Positions 1-7,943 of a stretch of 27,476 nucleotides of DNA are shown here, one piece after another. The position numbers and the translations under genes were made by a program. Positions within the stretch are counted from its first letter, which is position 1, and each line of letters begins with the position of its first letter. The notes beneath the pieces were generated by a model. That model was not told the origin of the DNA. It searched no databases and saw only the letters and a program-made list of their open reading frames with translations. Origin of the DNA: Mycolicibacterium malmesburyense (GTDB lineage Bacteria; Actinomycetota; Actinomycetes; Mycobacteriales; Mycobacteriaceae); contig NZ_CVTB01000286.1 in the NCBI RefSeq assembly GCF_001050015.1, positions 1 to 27,476 on the forward strand. The letters run 5' to 3'.

Positions 1-405
1 TACGGACCCGCCGTGGTGGCGGGCATCGTGGTGACGGCGGTGTTGGCGGTCCTGGCGTGGCGAGCGATCGGCGGCGCATCGGACCGGCTGGGGGCGATCG
101 TCGTGGTGCAGTTGTTCGGGCTGCTGCTGTCGCCCATCTCGTGGACGCATCACTGGGTGTGGCTGATCCCGTTGATGATCTGGTTGCTGCACGGACCATT
201 GAGCCGCAGGCGCGGGGCGCGAATGTTGGGTTGGGGTTGGCTCGCCCTGACATTGGTCGGGGTGCCGTGGTTGCTGAGCTTCGCCCAGCCGACCATCTGG
301 GTGATCCCGCGGCCGTGGTACCTGGCGTGGGCGGGGTTGATCTACATCGTCGCCACGCTGGCGACGCTGGCCTGGATCGCCTCTACTGGTCGACGATCTC
401 GTTGA
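1..405 (+). CDS. pimE: PimE, polyprenol-phosphate-mannose-dependent PIM alpha-1,2-mannosyltransferase (3' part only)
   Basis: The reading frame is open from base 1, so only the last 134 residues are present. They are strongly hydrophobic, with several membrane segments and a short basic tail (TGRRSR), as expected for the C-terminal half of a GT-C fold glycosyltransferase of family GT87. PimE acts at the plasma membrane and transfers an alpha-1,2-linked mannose from polyprenyl phosphate mannose to a PIM4 acceptor on the way to PIM6. The identification rests mainly on neighbours: a pterin dehydratase, mutT2, typA and lpqW follow in the same order I recall for the M. tuberculosis pimE region. 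The catalytic N-terminal part is outside the window. The gene ends inside the 3' end of the convergent dehydratase gene, a 23-bp overlap. Confidence 0.75.
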   Translation, partial: YGPAVVAGIVVTAVLAVLAWRAIGGASDRLGAIVVVQLFGLLLSPISWTHHWVWLIPLMIWLLHGPLSRRRGARMLGWGWLALTLVGVPWLLSFAQPTIWVIPRPWYLAWAGLIYIVATLATLAWIASTGRRSR

Positions 406-667
406 TGTCCTTGGCCATTTCGAGGTCCTTGTCGGTGATGCCGCCCTCGGAATGAGTCACCAACGCGAAAGTCACTGTCCGCCAGCGGATGTCGATATCG
501 GGATGGTGATCCTTGGCCTCCGCGTGCTCGCCGACCCGGCGCACCGCGTCGATGCCGTCGAGAAAGGCGGGGAACTTGATCGAGCGACGCAGGGCGCCGT
601 CGGCGCGTTCCCAGCCGGGCAGATCGGGCAGTGCGGCGTCCACTTGATCGTCCGTTAACACAGCCAT
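383..667 (-). CDS. Pterin-4-alpha-carbinolamine dehydratase
   Basis: This 94-residue protein has the full length and signature of the PCD/DCoH family. It dehydrates 4a-hydroxytetrahydropterins and is usually linked to recycling of the pterin cofactor of aromatic amino acid hydroxylases. The active-site motif is visible as E50, then H54-H55-P56-D57, W62 and H72, with acidic residues near position 80. The ATG at 667 gives the standard family length. The gene runs convergent to pimE with a 23-bp tail overlap and divergent from mutT2 with only 27 bp between start codons. No aromatic amino acid hydroxylase lies in the window, so the physiological substrate is open. The family assignment is firm. 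Confidence 0.9.
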   Translation of the reverse strand: MAVLTDDQVDAALPDLPGWERADGALRRSIKFPAFLDGIDAVRRVGEHAEAKDHHPDIDIRWRTVTFALVTHSEGGITDKDLEMAKDINEIVDQ

Positions 668-676
668 GTCTTCGAC

Positions 677-684
677 CGTATACC
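677..684. promoter_or_regulatory. Candidate shared divergent promoter core between the dehydratase gene and mutT2
   Basis: The 27-bp gap between the two start codons has a palindromic GTATAC (678-683) at its centre. Read rightward it gives TATACC, 10 nt before the mutT2 GTG. Read leftward it gives TATACG, 9 nt before the dehydratase ATG. Neither hexamer has the final T of the usual mycobacterial TANNNT -10, so this is a weak call based on position and symmetry. Confidence 0.35.
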
Positions 685-694
685 GTCAGCCGCA

Positions 695-1087
695 GTGTCG
701 AACCAGATCGTCGTCGCCGGTGCCCTCATAGCCGAGGCGTCGCTGCTTGTCGCGCAGCGCGACCGGCCACCCGAACTCGCGGGACTGTGGGAACTGCCCG
801 GCGGCAAGGTGGCGCCCGGCGAGACGGACGAAGCCGCGCTGGCCCGCGAACTACACGAGGAACTGGGTGTCGTGGTGGAGGTCGGCGCGCGCCTCGGCGA
901 CGACGTCGTCCTCACTCCGAGCACGGTGCTGCGCGCCTACCGCGTCACCCGGACCGGCGGTGCACTGCACCCCAATGACCATCGCGCGCTGCGCTGGGTC
1001 ACCGCCGGCGAACTCGACGACCTCGCGTGGGTACCCGCCGACCGGACGTGGCTGACCGAACTGAGGCGAGTGCTCGACGGTTGGTAG
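695..1087 (+). CDS. mutT2: MutT2, Nudix NTP pyrophosphohydrolase
   Basis: A 130-residue single-domain Nudix protein. The Nudix box is complete: G37, E43, R51-E52-L53, E55-E56 and G58-V59, in exact GX5EX7REUXEEXGU spacing. These residues bind the catalytic metal ions. Mycobacterial MutT2 hydrolyses oxidised and some normal pyrimidine or purine NTPs to monophosphates, sanitising the nucleotide pool. The GTG at 695 begins a typical MutT N-terminus (MSNQIVVAGALI) and the length matches the family. The gene lies between the pterin dehydratase and typA regions. In M. tuberculosis, as I recall it, narGHJI follows mutT2; here it is replaced by a hairpin and a 56-residue gene. Confidence 0.9.
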   Translation: MSNQIVVAGALIAEASLLVAQRDRPPELAGLWELPGGKVAPGETDEAALARELHEELGVVVEVGARLGDDVVLTPSTVLRAYRVTRTGGALHPNDHRALRWVTAGELDDLAWVPADRTWLTELRRVLDGW

Positions 1088-1091
1088 CCAT

Positions 1092-1152
1092 GTTGATTCT
1101 GCGCTGAGGGCGTCGCCGCCACGCGAAATCGCGCCCTGGACGCAGAGTCAAC
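1092..1152. terminator. Large imperfect palindrome, probable bidirectional terminator
   Basis: The arms GTTGATTCTGCG (1092-1103) and CGCAGAGTCAAC (1141-1152) pair over 12 positions with one mismatch that can form a G-U pair in one RNA strand. A second nested stem pairs AGGGCG with CGCCCT. It sits between the convergent 3' ends of mutT2 and the small basic gene, so it could stop transcription from both sides. There is no T-tract, as is common in mycobacteria. It could also be a copy of a dispersed intergenic palindrome. Confidence 0.5.
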
Positions 1153-1155
1153 GTC

Positions 1156-1326
1156 TCATTTCCGTCGGCGGGCGCGCTTGTGAACCTTCACCAGATCCTT
1201 GCCGCGAATGCCGTTGCGTTCGGCCTTGCGCACCTGGTGAACGACGACGGGACAGCGCTTACAGCGGGGTTGGCTGCGGCAGCACTTCTTCTTCGGCTTG
1301 AGGTCGGCGAGCTTGCTGGGCTTCAA
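1156..1326 (-). CDS. Small basic Cys-rich protein, 56 residues, function unknown
   Basis: Starting at TTG 1326, the frame encodes 56 residues that begin MKPSKLADLKPKKK and end RARRRK. The protein is very basic and contains a CC-x4-C-x2-C cluster (CCRSQPRCKRC), which suggests a metal-binding or nucleic-acid-binding knuckle. A GAGAGA stretch about 11 nt upstream is a reasonable ribosome binding site; there is no ATG or GTG in frame nearby. It is divergent from typA, 55 bp away. The reading frame stays open far upstream, antisense to typA, but that extension has no protein-like character. I do not recognise a named family. An RNA- or ribosome-related role is only a guess from charge and the cysteines. 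Confidence 0.6.
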   Translation of the reverse strand: MKPSKLADLKPKKKCCRSQPRCKRCPVVVHQVRKAERNGIRGKDLVKVHKRARRRK

Positions 1327-1381
1327 GTGACGGGCATCTCTCGTTTTCGTGATTGGCCGACCGCACTGCGACAATCTCGAA

Positions 1382-3271
1382 GTGGATTTCAGAAACGTCG
1401 CCATCGTGGCACACGTCGACCACGGGAAGACCACCCTGGTCGACGCGATGCTACGCCAGTCCGGCGCTTTGACGCACCGCGGTGACGACGCCACCGAGCG
1501 CATCATGGACTCCGGTGACCTCGAGCGCGAGAAGGGCATCACGATCCTCGCGAAGAACACCGCGGTGCACCGCCACCACGCCGACGGCGGCGTGACGGTC
1601 ATCAACGTCATCGACACGCCCGGACACGCCGACTTCGGCGGCGAGGTCGAACGCGGGCTGTCCATGGTCGACGGCGTGCTGCTGCTGGTCGACGCGTCCG
1701 AGGGCCCGCTGCCGCAGACCCGCTTCGTCCTGCGCAAGGCGCTGGCCGCGCACCTGCCGGTCATCCTCGTGGTCAACAAGACCGACCGCCCGGACGCCCG
1801 GATCAGCGAGGTCGTCTCCGACAGCCACGATTTGCTGCTCGACGTCGCGTCCGACCTCGACGAGGAGGCCCAGAAGGCCGCCGAGGAGGCGCTCGGGCTG
1901 CCGACGTTGTACGCGTCCGGTCGTGCCGGCATCGCGAGCACCACCGAACCCGCCAACGGCGAGAACCCGGACGGCACCAACCTGGACCCGCTGTTCGACG
2001 TGCTCATGAAGCACATCCCGCCGCCGACCGGCGACCCCGAGGCACCGCTGCAGGCGCTGGTGACCAACCTCGACGCTTCGGCGTTCCTGGGACGCCTGGC
2101 GCTGATCCGCGTGCACAACGGCAAGCTGCGCAAGGGTCAGCAGGTCGCCTGGATGCGCGAGGTCGACGGCGTACCCGTCGTCACGAACGCCAAGATCACC
2201 GAACTGCTGGCGACGGTCGGCGTCGAGCGCAATCCGACCGACGAGGCCATCGCCGGTGACATCGTCGCGGTCGCCGGCATGCCCGAGATCATGATCGGCG
2301 ACACGCTCGCCGACCCCGACCACGCGCACGCGCTGCCGCGGATCACCGTCGACGAGCCGGCGATCTCGGTCACGATCGGCACGAACACCTCGCCGCTGGC
2401 GGGCAAGGTGTCCGGTCACAAACTCACCGCGCGGATGGTGCGCAACCGACTGGACCAGGAACTGGTCGGCAACGTGTCGATCAAGGTCGTCGACATCGGC
2501 CGCCCGGACGCCTGGGAGGTGCAGGGTCGCGGCGAACTGGCGCTGGCCGTGCTCGTCGAGCAGATGCGCCGCGAGGGCTTCGAGCTGACCGTGGGAAAGC
2601 CCCAGGTGGTCACCCGCACCATCGACGGCAAGCTGCACGAGCCGTATGAGGCGATGACCATCGACTGCCCCGAGGAGTTCGTCGGTGCCATCACACAGCT
2701 GATGGCCGCGCGCAAGGGCCGCATGGAGGACATGACCAACCACGCCGCGGGCTGGGTGCGGATGGATTTCATCGTGCCGAGCCGCGGACTGATCGGCTTT
2801 CGCACCGACTTCCTGACGATCACCCGCGGCACCGGCATCGCCAACGCGGTGTTCGACGGCTACCGGCCGTGGGCGGGCGAGATCCGCGCCCGCCACAGCG
2901 GCTCGCTGGTGTCCGACCGCAGCGGCAGCATCACACCGTTCGCGATGATTCAGCTCGCCGACCGCGGCCAGTTCTTCGTCGAGCCGGGCCAGGACACCTA
3001 CGAAGGTCAAGTCGTCGGTATCAACCCGCGCGCCGAGGATCTCGACGTCAACGTCACCCGTGAGAAGAAGCTGACCAACATGCGCAGCTCGACCGCCGAT
3101 GTCATCGAGACGCTGGCCCGGCCGCTGGAGCTGACCCTGGAACAGGCCATGGAGTTCTGCGCGGAGGACGAGTGCGTCGAGGTGACACCCGAGGTCGTCC
3201 GCGTGCGCAAGGTGGAACTCAACGCGAGCCTGCGCGCCAGGGCCAAGGCGCGGGCGAAGGCACGCGGCTGA
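1382..3271 (+). CDS. typA: TypA/BipA ribosome-associated translational GTPase
   Basis: A 629-residue GTPase of the EF-G/LepA superfamily. The N-terminus carries the G1 motif AHVDHGKT at about residues 10-17, then DTPGH (G3) and NKTD (G4). The rest contains the beta-barrel, EF-G-like domains and the C-terminal TypA-specific domain, ending in a lysine/arginine-rich tail. BipA/TypA binds the 70S ribosome and supports 50S assembly and stress growth. The GTG at 1382 gives [13 protein letters not shown], which matches the N-terminus and length of orthologues as I recall them. An in-frame GTG at 1349 would add 11 residues with no family match. lpqW starts 11 bp after its stop, so cotranscription is likely. 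Confidence 0.95.
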   Translation: MDFRNVAIVAHVDHGKTTLVDAMLRQSGALTHRGDDATERIMDSGDLEREKGITILAKNTAVHRHHADGGVTVINVIDTPGHADFGGEVERGLSMVDGVLLLVDASEGPLPQTRFVLRKALAAHLPVILVVNKTDRPDARISEVVSDSHDLLLDVASDLDEEAQKAAEEALGLPTLYASGRAGIASTTEPANGENPDGTNLDPLFDVLMKHIPPPTGDPEAPLQALVTNLDASAFLGRLALIRVHNGKLRKGQQVAWMREVDGVPVVTNAKITELLATVGVERNPTDEAIAGDIVAVAGMPEIMIGDTLADPDHAHALPRITVDEPAISVTIGTNTSPLAGKVSGHKLTARMVRNRLDQELVGNVSIKVVDIGRPDAWEVQGRGELALAVLVEQMRREGFELTVGKPQVVTRTIDGKLHEPYEAMTIDCPEEFVGAITQLMAARKGRMEDMTNHAAGWVRMDFIVPSRGLIGFRTDFLTITRGTGIANAVFDGYRPWAGEIRARHSGSLVSDRSGSITPFAMIQLADRGQFFVEPGQDTYEGQVVGINPRAEDLDVNVTREKKLTNMRSSTADVIETLARPLELTLEQAMEFCAEDECVEVTPEVVRVRKVELNASLRARAKARAKARG

Positions 3272-3282
3272 TCGCTGATCGG

Positions 3283-5175
3283 GTGGGCGTACCGAAGCCG
3301 AGTTATACCCTGTTGGTCGTGTCCGGCCCCCTACGCGTCATCGCCACCTTGTTCGCGATGGTGACGCTCGTGGCCGCCTGCACCGTCAGCCCGCCGCCCG
3401 CGCCGCAGAGCACCGATACGCAGGAGCAGGCTCCGCCGCCTCCGATGAAGGCGACGCAGATCATCATGGCGATCGACTGGATCGGTCCGGGCTTCAATCC
3501 GCACCTGTTGTCGGATCAGTCGCCCGTCAATGCGGCGATCAGCTCGCTGGTGCTGCCCAGTTCCTTCCGGCCCATCGCCGATCCGAAGACTCCGACCGGA
3601 TCCCGGTGGGAGCTGGACACGACGTTGTTGGAGTCCGCGGAGGTGACGAGCGAGGACCCGTTCACCGTCACCTACAAGATCCGGCCCGAGGCGTCGTGGA
3701 CCGACAACGCGCCCATCGCCGCCGACGACTACTGGTATCTGTGGCGGCAGATGGTCAGCCAGCCCGGCGTCGTCGACCCGGCCGGCTACGACCTGATCAC
3801 CGGCGTGCAATCGGTCGAGGGCGGCAAGACCGCGGTCGTGACGTTCTCCCAGCCGTATCCGGCGTGGCGGGAGCTGTTCAACGACATCCTTCCGGCCCAC
3901 ATCGTCAAGGACGTGCCGGGCGGATTCGCCGCGGGGCTGGCGCGGGCGCTGCCGGTGACGGGCGGTCAGTTCCGCGTCGAGAACATCGACCCCCAGCGCG
4001 ACGAGATCCTGCTGGCCCGCAACGACCGGTATTGGGGCCCGCCCGCGAAACCCGACCAGGTGTTGTTTCGGCGCGGCGGCAACTCGGCGGCACTGGCCGA
4101 CTCGATCCGCAACGGCGACACGCAGGTCGCCCAGGTGCACGGCGGCGCGGCCGCCTTCGCCCAACTCTCCGCGATCCCCGACGTGCGCACGGCGCGGATC
4201 GTGACGCCGCGCGTGATGCGGCTGAGCCTGCGGGCCCAACAGCCGGCGCTGCAGGATTCGCAGGTGCGCAAGGCGATCCTGGGCCTGCTCGACGTCGACC
4301 TCCTCGCCGCGGTGGGCGCCGGCGACGACAACACGGTGACCTTGGCCCAGGCCCAGGTGCGTTCGCCCTCGGATCCCGGGTACATCCCGACCTCGCCGCC
4401 GGCGATGGCCAAGGAAGACGCCCTCGGACTGCTTGCCGACGCCGGTTACGAGGTGGAGCCGGTCGTGACCAGCACCCCGCCCACCCCCGGCAACCTGCCG
4501 CCGGACGGTGACCGCGGACGCGTCGCCAAGGACGGTGAGCCGCTGACGTTGGTGATCGGGGTGGCGGCCAACGACCCGACGTCGGTGGCCGTCGCCAACA
4601 CCGCGGCCGACCAACTGCGCAACGTCGGCATCGCGGCGTCGGTGTCGGCCCTCGACCCCGTCGCGCTGTTCGCCGATGCGCTGCCCAACAACCGCGTCGA
4701 CGCGGTGGTGGGCTGGAACCACGCGGGCGGAGACCTGGCCACGGCACTGGCGTCGCGCTACAGCTGCCGCGCCCTGGAGGCGACGCCCGTGGCGACGGCC
4801 CGACCCGGCCCCCGGACGACGACCACCCCCACTCCCACACCGACCACGACGCGATCGACGCCGACCGCCACGACACCGAGCCCGCGCCCCGACCCCGAAT
4901 CGGGTGAGCTGGTCCAGGCGCCGAGCAACATCACCGGAATCTGCGACCGCAGCATCCAGCCGAAGATCGACGCCGCGCTCGACGGCAGCGAGGACATCGC
5001 CGACGTCATCACCGCCGTCGAACCGCGGCTCTGGAACATGGCGACGGTGCTGCCGATCCTGCAGGACACCACGATCGTGGCGTCGGGGCCCAGCGTGCAG
5101 AACGTCAGCCTGTCCGGCGCTGTGCCGGTCGGCATCGTCGGCGACGCCGGTGACTGGGTGAAGACCAGGCAGTGA
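3283..5175 (+). CDS. lpqW: LpqW, lipoprotein controlling PIM/lipoarabinomannan partitioning
   Basis: A 630-residue lipoprotein with a substrate-binding-protein fold of the peptide/nickel type (SBP_bac_5). The signal peptide ends in a lipobox, LVAAC, followed by a Pro-rich stretch. In mycobacteria LpqW is not a simple uptake protein: loss of it in M. smegmatis disturbs lipoarabinomannan synthesis and is suppressed by mutations in pimE. Residues around 500-540 (bases about 4785-4905) form a Thr/Pro-rich linker that looks disordered and could be O-mannosylated. The GTG at 3283 gives [11 protein letters not shown]; the GTG at 3319 would give a shorter 21-residue signal peptide and cannot be excluded. 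The 3' end overlaps the convergent channel gene by 71 bp. Confidence 0.88.
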   Translation: MGVPKPSYTLLVVSGPLRVIATLFAMVTLVAACTVSPPPAPQSTDTQEQAPPPPMKATQIIMAIDWIGPGFNPHLLSDQSPVNAAISSLVLPSSFRPIADPKTPTGSRWELDTTLLESAEVTSEDPFTVTYKIRPEASWTDNAPIAADDYWYLWRQMVSQPGVVDPAGYDLITGVQSVEGGKTAVVTFSQPYPAWRELFNDILPAHIVKDVPGGFAAGLARALPVTGGQFRVENIDPQRDEILLARNDRYWGPPAKPDQVLFRRGGNSAALADSIRNGDTQVAQVHGGAAAFAQLSAIPDVRTARIVTPRVMRLSLRAQQPALQDSQVRKAILGLLDVDLLAAVGAGDDNTVTLAQAQVRSPSDPGYIPTSPPAMAKEDALGLLADAGYEVEPVVTSTPPTPGNLPPDGDRGRVAKDGEPLTLVIGVAANDPTSVAVANTAADQLRNVGIAASVSALDPVALFADALPNNRVDAVVGWNHAGGDLATALASRYSCRALEATPVATARPGPRTTTTPTPTPTTTRSTPTATTPSPRPDPESGELVQAPSNITGICDRSIQPKIDAALDGSEDIADVITAVEPRLWNMATVLPILQDTTIVASGPSVQNVSLSGAVPVGIVGDAGDWVKTRQ

Positions 5176-6367
5176 GGCGGTGCGCCGCGAAGGCCGCGAT
5201 CGCGAACACCACCAGCAGCCAGTAGGGCGGATGCGCGAGTTCCCACACGAACAGCGCCGCGAACGCCGGCGACCGCTGGGTGACCGCCAGCACGCCGGCC
5301 GCACACGTCAGCGACAGGGCGGCGCCGTGCAGGTTCGTACCCGCCCACTGGTTCAGCGCGAGCGCGACGAGTGAGCCGGCGGCCGCGCCCGTCGCCAGCG
5401 CCGGCGTGATCAGGCCGCCCACGGCGCCGGCGCGCAGAAACGCCGCGGTGAGAAGCGGTTTGAGCAACAGGATCATGGCCGCCCCGCCGAGGGTGAGCCC
5501 GCTGTTGACGCTGACCGTCAGGATGCTGCGGCCGTTACCGGGGAGTTCGGGCCACCAGATAGAGCACACACCGGTCAGCAGCCCGGCCGCCGCCACGGCC
5601 GGGATCAACACCCACGACCTGATCTGGATCCGCGGGCGTGCGGCCGTCATGGCGCGGTCGAACGCCAGACCGATGACGGCGGCCAGCGGCGAGATCGTCA
5701 CGGCCAGAAACGCGAACAGCGGCGACAGCCCGAATTCCGGCCACGTCAACGGATGTTCGAGATGCGTGACCGGGGCGGCCACCGCGACGGCGAGGCTCGA
5801 CGTGATCAGCGCGGCGCCGACCGCGCGCGGATGCCACGTCTTGAGCAGAATGCTCGCGGTGAACAGGGCGCCGCCGAGCGGAACGCTGTACACCGCGCCC
5901 AACCCGGCGCCCGCCGCGCAGGCGAGCAGGATCTCCCGGTCACGGGCCGTGAGGGTCAGGCGCGTCGTGCCGAAATCGCCGAGGGCGGCGGCGATCTGGC
6001 GTGGGGCGCTCTCGCGGCCCAGCGATGCCCCCGACCCGACGAGGAGCACCTGCAGTGCGGCGTCGACGCACAACGGCGCGCGGGGCAGGCGCCGGGGTTC
6101 GGTGATCGCCGCCGACAGCGACGGGATCTCGGTGCGTCGCCGCAGCAGCCACCACCCGCAGCCGGCCAGCGCGCCGCCGATCATCGGTCCGACGGCGCGC
6201 CGGACCGGGCTGCTTCCCCCGACGCCAGTCAGCAGCGTGCCGAAAGAGTAGTGGTACGTGAGGTGTTCGACGCCGTGCAGCAACAGCGTCGTGGCCGCAC
6301 CCGCGACGCCCGCGAGCAGTCCGATGATGACGATCGCGCAACCGAACTCCACGGTGCGCCGGGACAC
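5105..6367 (-). CDS. ClC-family chloride channel or H+/Cl- antiporter
   Basis: A 420-residue polytopic membrane protein. It has the GREGP-type selectivity motif as [12 protein letters not shown], which retains the gating glutamate, and a GxFxP-like motif [11 protein letters not shown] near the C-terminus. The usual GSGIP motif of the N-terminal half is not recognisable, and there are no CBS domains, so ion selectivity may differ from the classical antiporters. It ends in an Arg-rich tail encoded antisense to the end of lpqW. The GTG at 6367 was chosen because the membrane domain begins directly after it and a TACATT -10 lies 6 nt upstream, a leaderless arrangement; GTG 6352 is an alternative. 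It is divergent from mshB, 33 bp away. Confidence 0.85.
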   Translation of the reverse strand: MSRRTVEFGCAIVIIGLLAGVAGAATTLLLHGVEHLTYHYSFGTLLTGVGGSSPVRRAVGPMIGGALAGCGWWLLRRRTEIPSLSAAITEPRRLPRAPLCVDAALQVLLVGSGASLGRESAPRQIAAALGDFGTTRLTLTARDREILLACAAGAGLGAVYSVPLGGALFTASILLKTWHPRAVGAALITSSLAVAVAAPVTHLEHPLTWPEFGLSPLFAFLAVTISPLAAVIGLAFDRAMTAARPRIQIRSWVLIPAVAAAGLLTGVCSIWWPELPGNGRSILTVSVNSGLTLGGAAMILLLKPLLTAAFLRAGAVGGLITPALATGAAAGSLVALALNQWAGTNLHGAALSLTCAAGVLAVTQRSPAFAALFVWELAHPPYWLLVVFAIAAFAAHRLTAWSSPSHRRRRRCRPAQRRTG

Positions 6368-6373
6368 CTCGTG

Positions 6374-6379
6374 AATGTA
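6374..6379 (-). promoter_or_regulatory. Candidate -10 element for the ClC gene, leaderless
   Basis: On the minus strand TACATT fits the mycobacterial TANNNT -10 and is followed by 6 nt (CACGAG) and then the GTG start at 6367. That spacing would put the transcript start at or next to the GTG. No convincing -35 was seen. Confidence 0.4.
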
Positions 6380-6400
6380 TGCCAGCCGGAAGGCAAGCTG

Positions 6401-7300
6401 GTGCGAATGGAGCCCAACACGACGGACGGCGCCGGCCGGTTGTTGTTCGTACACGCCCACCCCGACGACGAGACCCTCACGACCGGCGCGACGATCGCGC
6501 ACTACGCCGCCCGCGGCGCGCAGGTGCGCGTGGTCACGTGCACGCTCGGGGAGGAGGGCGAGGTGATCGGCGAGCGGTGGGCGCGCCTGGCGGTCGACGA
6601 GGCCGACCAGCTCGGCGGGTACCGCATCGGCGAGCTGACCGCGGCGCTGAACGCGCTGGGCGTCGCGCAGCCGGAGTATCTCGGCGGGGCCGGGCGGTGG
6701 CGCGACTCCGGAATGGCGGGCACCCCGCGCCGCCATCACCAGCGCTTCATCGACGCCGACCCGGACGAGTCGGTCGGCGCGCTGGTCGCGGTCATCCGCG
6801 AACTGCGTCCGCACGTCGTCGTCACCTACGACCCGCAGGGCGGCTACGGCCATCCCGACCACATCCACACCCACGAGGTGACGATGGCCGCCGTGAGGGC
6901 CGCGGCGGGGTCGCGGTTCGACGGCGAGCCGTGGACCGTGCCGAAGGTCTACTGGACGGTGATCTCGAAACAGGCGATCGGCGAGGCGCTCGCCGAACTC
7001 GACGACGCGCCCGCCCAATGGACGCGGGTGAGCGCCGACGAACTGCCGTTCGGCTCTCCGGACGACGAGATCGACGCGGTGATCGACGATCCCGGACAGT
7101 TCCGGGCCAAGGTGGCGGCGATGCGCGCGCACGCCACGCAGGTCAGCGTCGCGCCCAACGACCGCTCGTTCGCGCTGTCCAACAACATCGCGCTGCCGCT
7201 CGGCGCGGTCGAGCACTACATCCTGGCTGCGGGCACGGCCGGCGAGCGCGACGCCCGAGGCTGGGAGACCGACCTCCTCGCCGGGCTGGACCTTCATTAG
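6401..7300 (+). CDS. mshB: MshB, GlcNAc-Ins deacetylase of mycothiol biosynthesis
   Basis: A 299-residue zinc-dependent deacetylase of the LmbE/PIG-L family. It converts GlcNAc-inositol to GlcN-inositol, the second enzymatic step towards mycothiol, the main thiol of actinobacteria. The first zinc motif is AHPDDE (H20, D23) and the third ligand lies in HPDHIHTHE (H154); the spacing equals the known H13/D16/H147 set shifted by 7. GTG 6401 is preferred because a GGAAGG ribosome binding site lies 7 nt upstream. ATG 6407, two codons on, is the alternative. The gene is divergent from the ClC gene and is followed by a small gene, a membrane protein gene and fbiC in the same direction. Confidence 0.93.
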   Translation: MRMEPNTTDGAGRLLFVHAHPDDETLTTGATIAHYAARGAQVRVVTCTLGEEGEVIGERWARLAVDEADQLGGYRIGELTAALNALGVAQPEYLGGAGRWRDSGMAGTPRRHHQRFIDADPDESVGALVAVIRELRPHVVVTYDPQGGYGHPDHIHTHEVTMAAVRAAAGSRFDGEPWTVPKVYWTVISKQAIGEALAELDDAPAQWTRVSADELPFGSPDDEIDAVIDDPGQFRAKVAAMRAHATQVSVAPNDRSFALSNNIALPLGAVEHYILAAGTAGERDARGWETDLLAGLDLH

Positions 7301-7358
7301 CGGCGGCGCGAGGGAGTAAGCTCCCCGGCAGTCGGGCGGCGCGACGAAGGGACTTCAC

Positions 7359-7466
7359 ATGGATCAGGATCTCGATCCCAACCTGCAGCACTGGCAGGAC
7401 CGGTTCGACAGCCTGCAGTGGGTGATCGGCTCGCTCACCGGAATGCTGGACAGCATCCCGACCTGA
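7359..7466 (+). CDS. Small protein of 35 residues downstream of mshB
   Basis: ATG at 7359 is preceded by a strong ribosome binding site (AAGGGA, 6 nt spacing). The frame encodes MDQDLDPNLQHWQDRF and continues to SIPT, with G or C in nearly all third codon positions, as in the neighbouring real genes. The protein is acidic at its N-terminus, contains two tryptophans and looks like a single amphipathic helix rather than a membrane segment. It lies 58 bp after mshB and 32 bp before the start chosen for the next gene. I recognise no family. The ribosome binding site plus codon bias make translation likely. Confidence 0.6.
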   Translation: MDQDLDPNLQHWQDRFDSLQWVIGSLTGMLDSIPT

Positions 7467-7498
7467 GCTCACTGCCTTCCGCCACCGAGCCGCGGAGC

Positions 7499-7855
7499 GT
7501 GGCGGTGCTGACTCTGCTGGCCATCGACGGAGTTCTGTGCGCCGTCGCCGCGGCCTTTTTCCTTCCGCTCCGCCTCGGAACGATGCCTTTCCCGATCAGC
7601 GCATTGATCGCCGGCCTGGTGAACGCCGCCCTGGTCTGGGCCGGGTTGCAGTGGACCTCGTCGCCGCGATGGGGGGCCGTCGCCCTGTGGGCGTGGCTGC
7701 TGGCGATCCTGCTCATGACGCTGGGTGGGCCGGGCGACGACATCATTTTCGGCGGCGCGGGCGTCATGGAGTTCGCGGCGCTGCTGCTGATCGCCCTCGG
7801 AACCCTGCCGCCGGCGGCGGTGCTGTGGCGGCACGTGAACCGGGGACTAGGGTGA
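7499..7855 (+). CDS. Four-helix integral membrane protein (Rv1171-like position)
   Basis: About 118 residues with four hydrophobic segments: from about VAVLTLLAIDGVLCAV, an alanine/leucine helix ending LVWAGLQW, a tryptophan-rich helix in WAWLLAILLMT, and a final helix before WRHVNRGLG. Loops are short. It occupies the position of the conserved membrane protein that follows mshB in M. tuberculosis, but no catalytic or binding motif is visible and no function can be assigned. The start is uncertain: GTG 7499 keeps the whole first helix, while GTG 7505 has better spacing from a GGAG. The frame is open back to 7418, overlapping the small gene, but that extension is not hydrophobic and looks non-coding. 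It probably shares a transcript with mshB and perhaps fbiC. Confidence 0.7.
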   Translation: MAVLTLLAIDGVLCAVAAAFFLPLRLGTMPFPISALIAGLVNAALVWAGLQWTSSPRWGAVALWAWLLAILLMTLGGPGDDIIFGGAGVMEFAALLLIALGTLPPAAVLWRHVNRGLG

Positions 7856-7943
7856 CGCGTATGTCAGGCGTAGGGCACGCGCATGCGGTTTCACGATGTG
7901 AGAGCGCGGGGATGAATCTCATCGGCGACGGGGTTACAGGGGA

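Noticed and set aside
1327..2133. Upstream extension of the 56-residue small gene into typA antisense
   Set aside because: Ser/Arg-rich shadow sequence; protein-like composition begins only near the TTG at 1326.
1451..3010. 519-codon open frame antisense to typA
   Set aside because: Shadow of a highly conserved GTPase gene, with no motif of its own.
3331..5304. 657-codon open frame antisense to lpqW
   Set aside because: Composition is typical of a reverse-frame shadow in GC-rich coding DNA (many Arg, Gly, His, Val runs), with no domain motif; lpqW on the other strand has a clear lipobox and fold.
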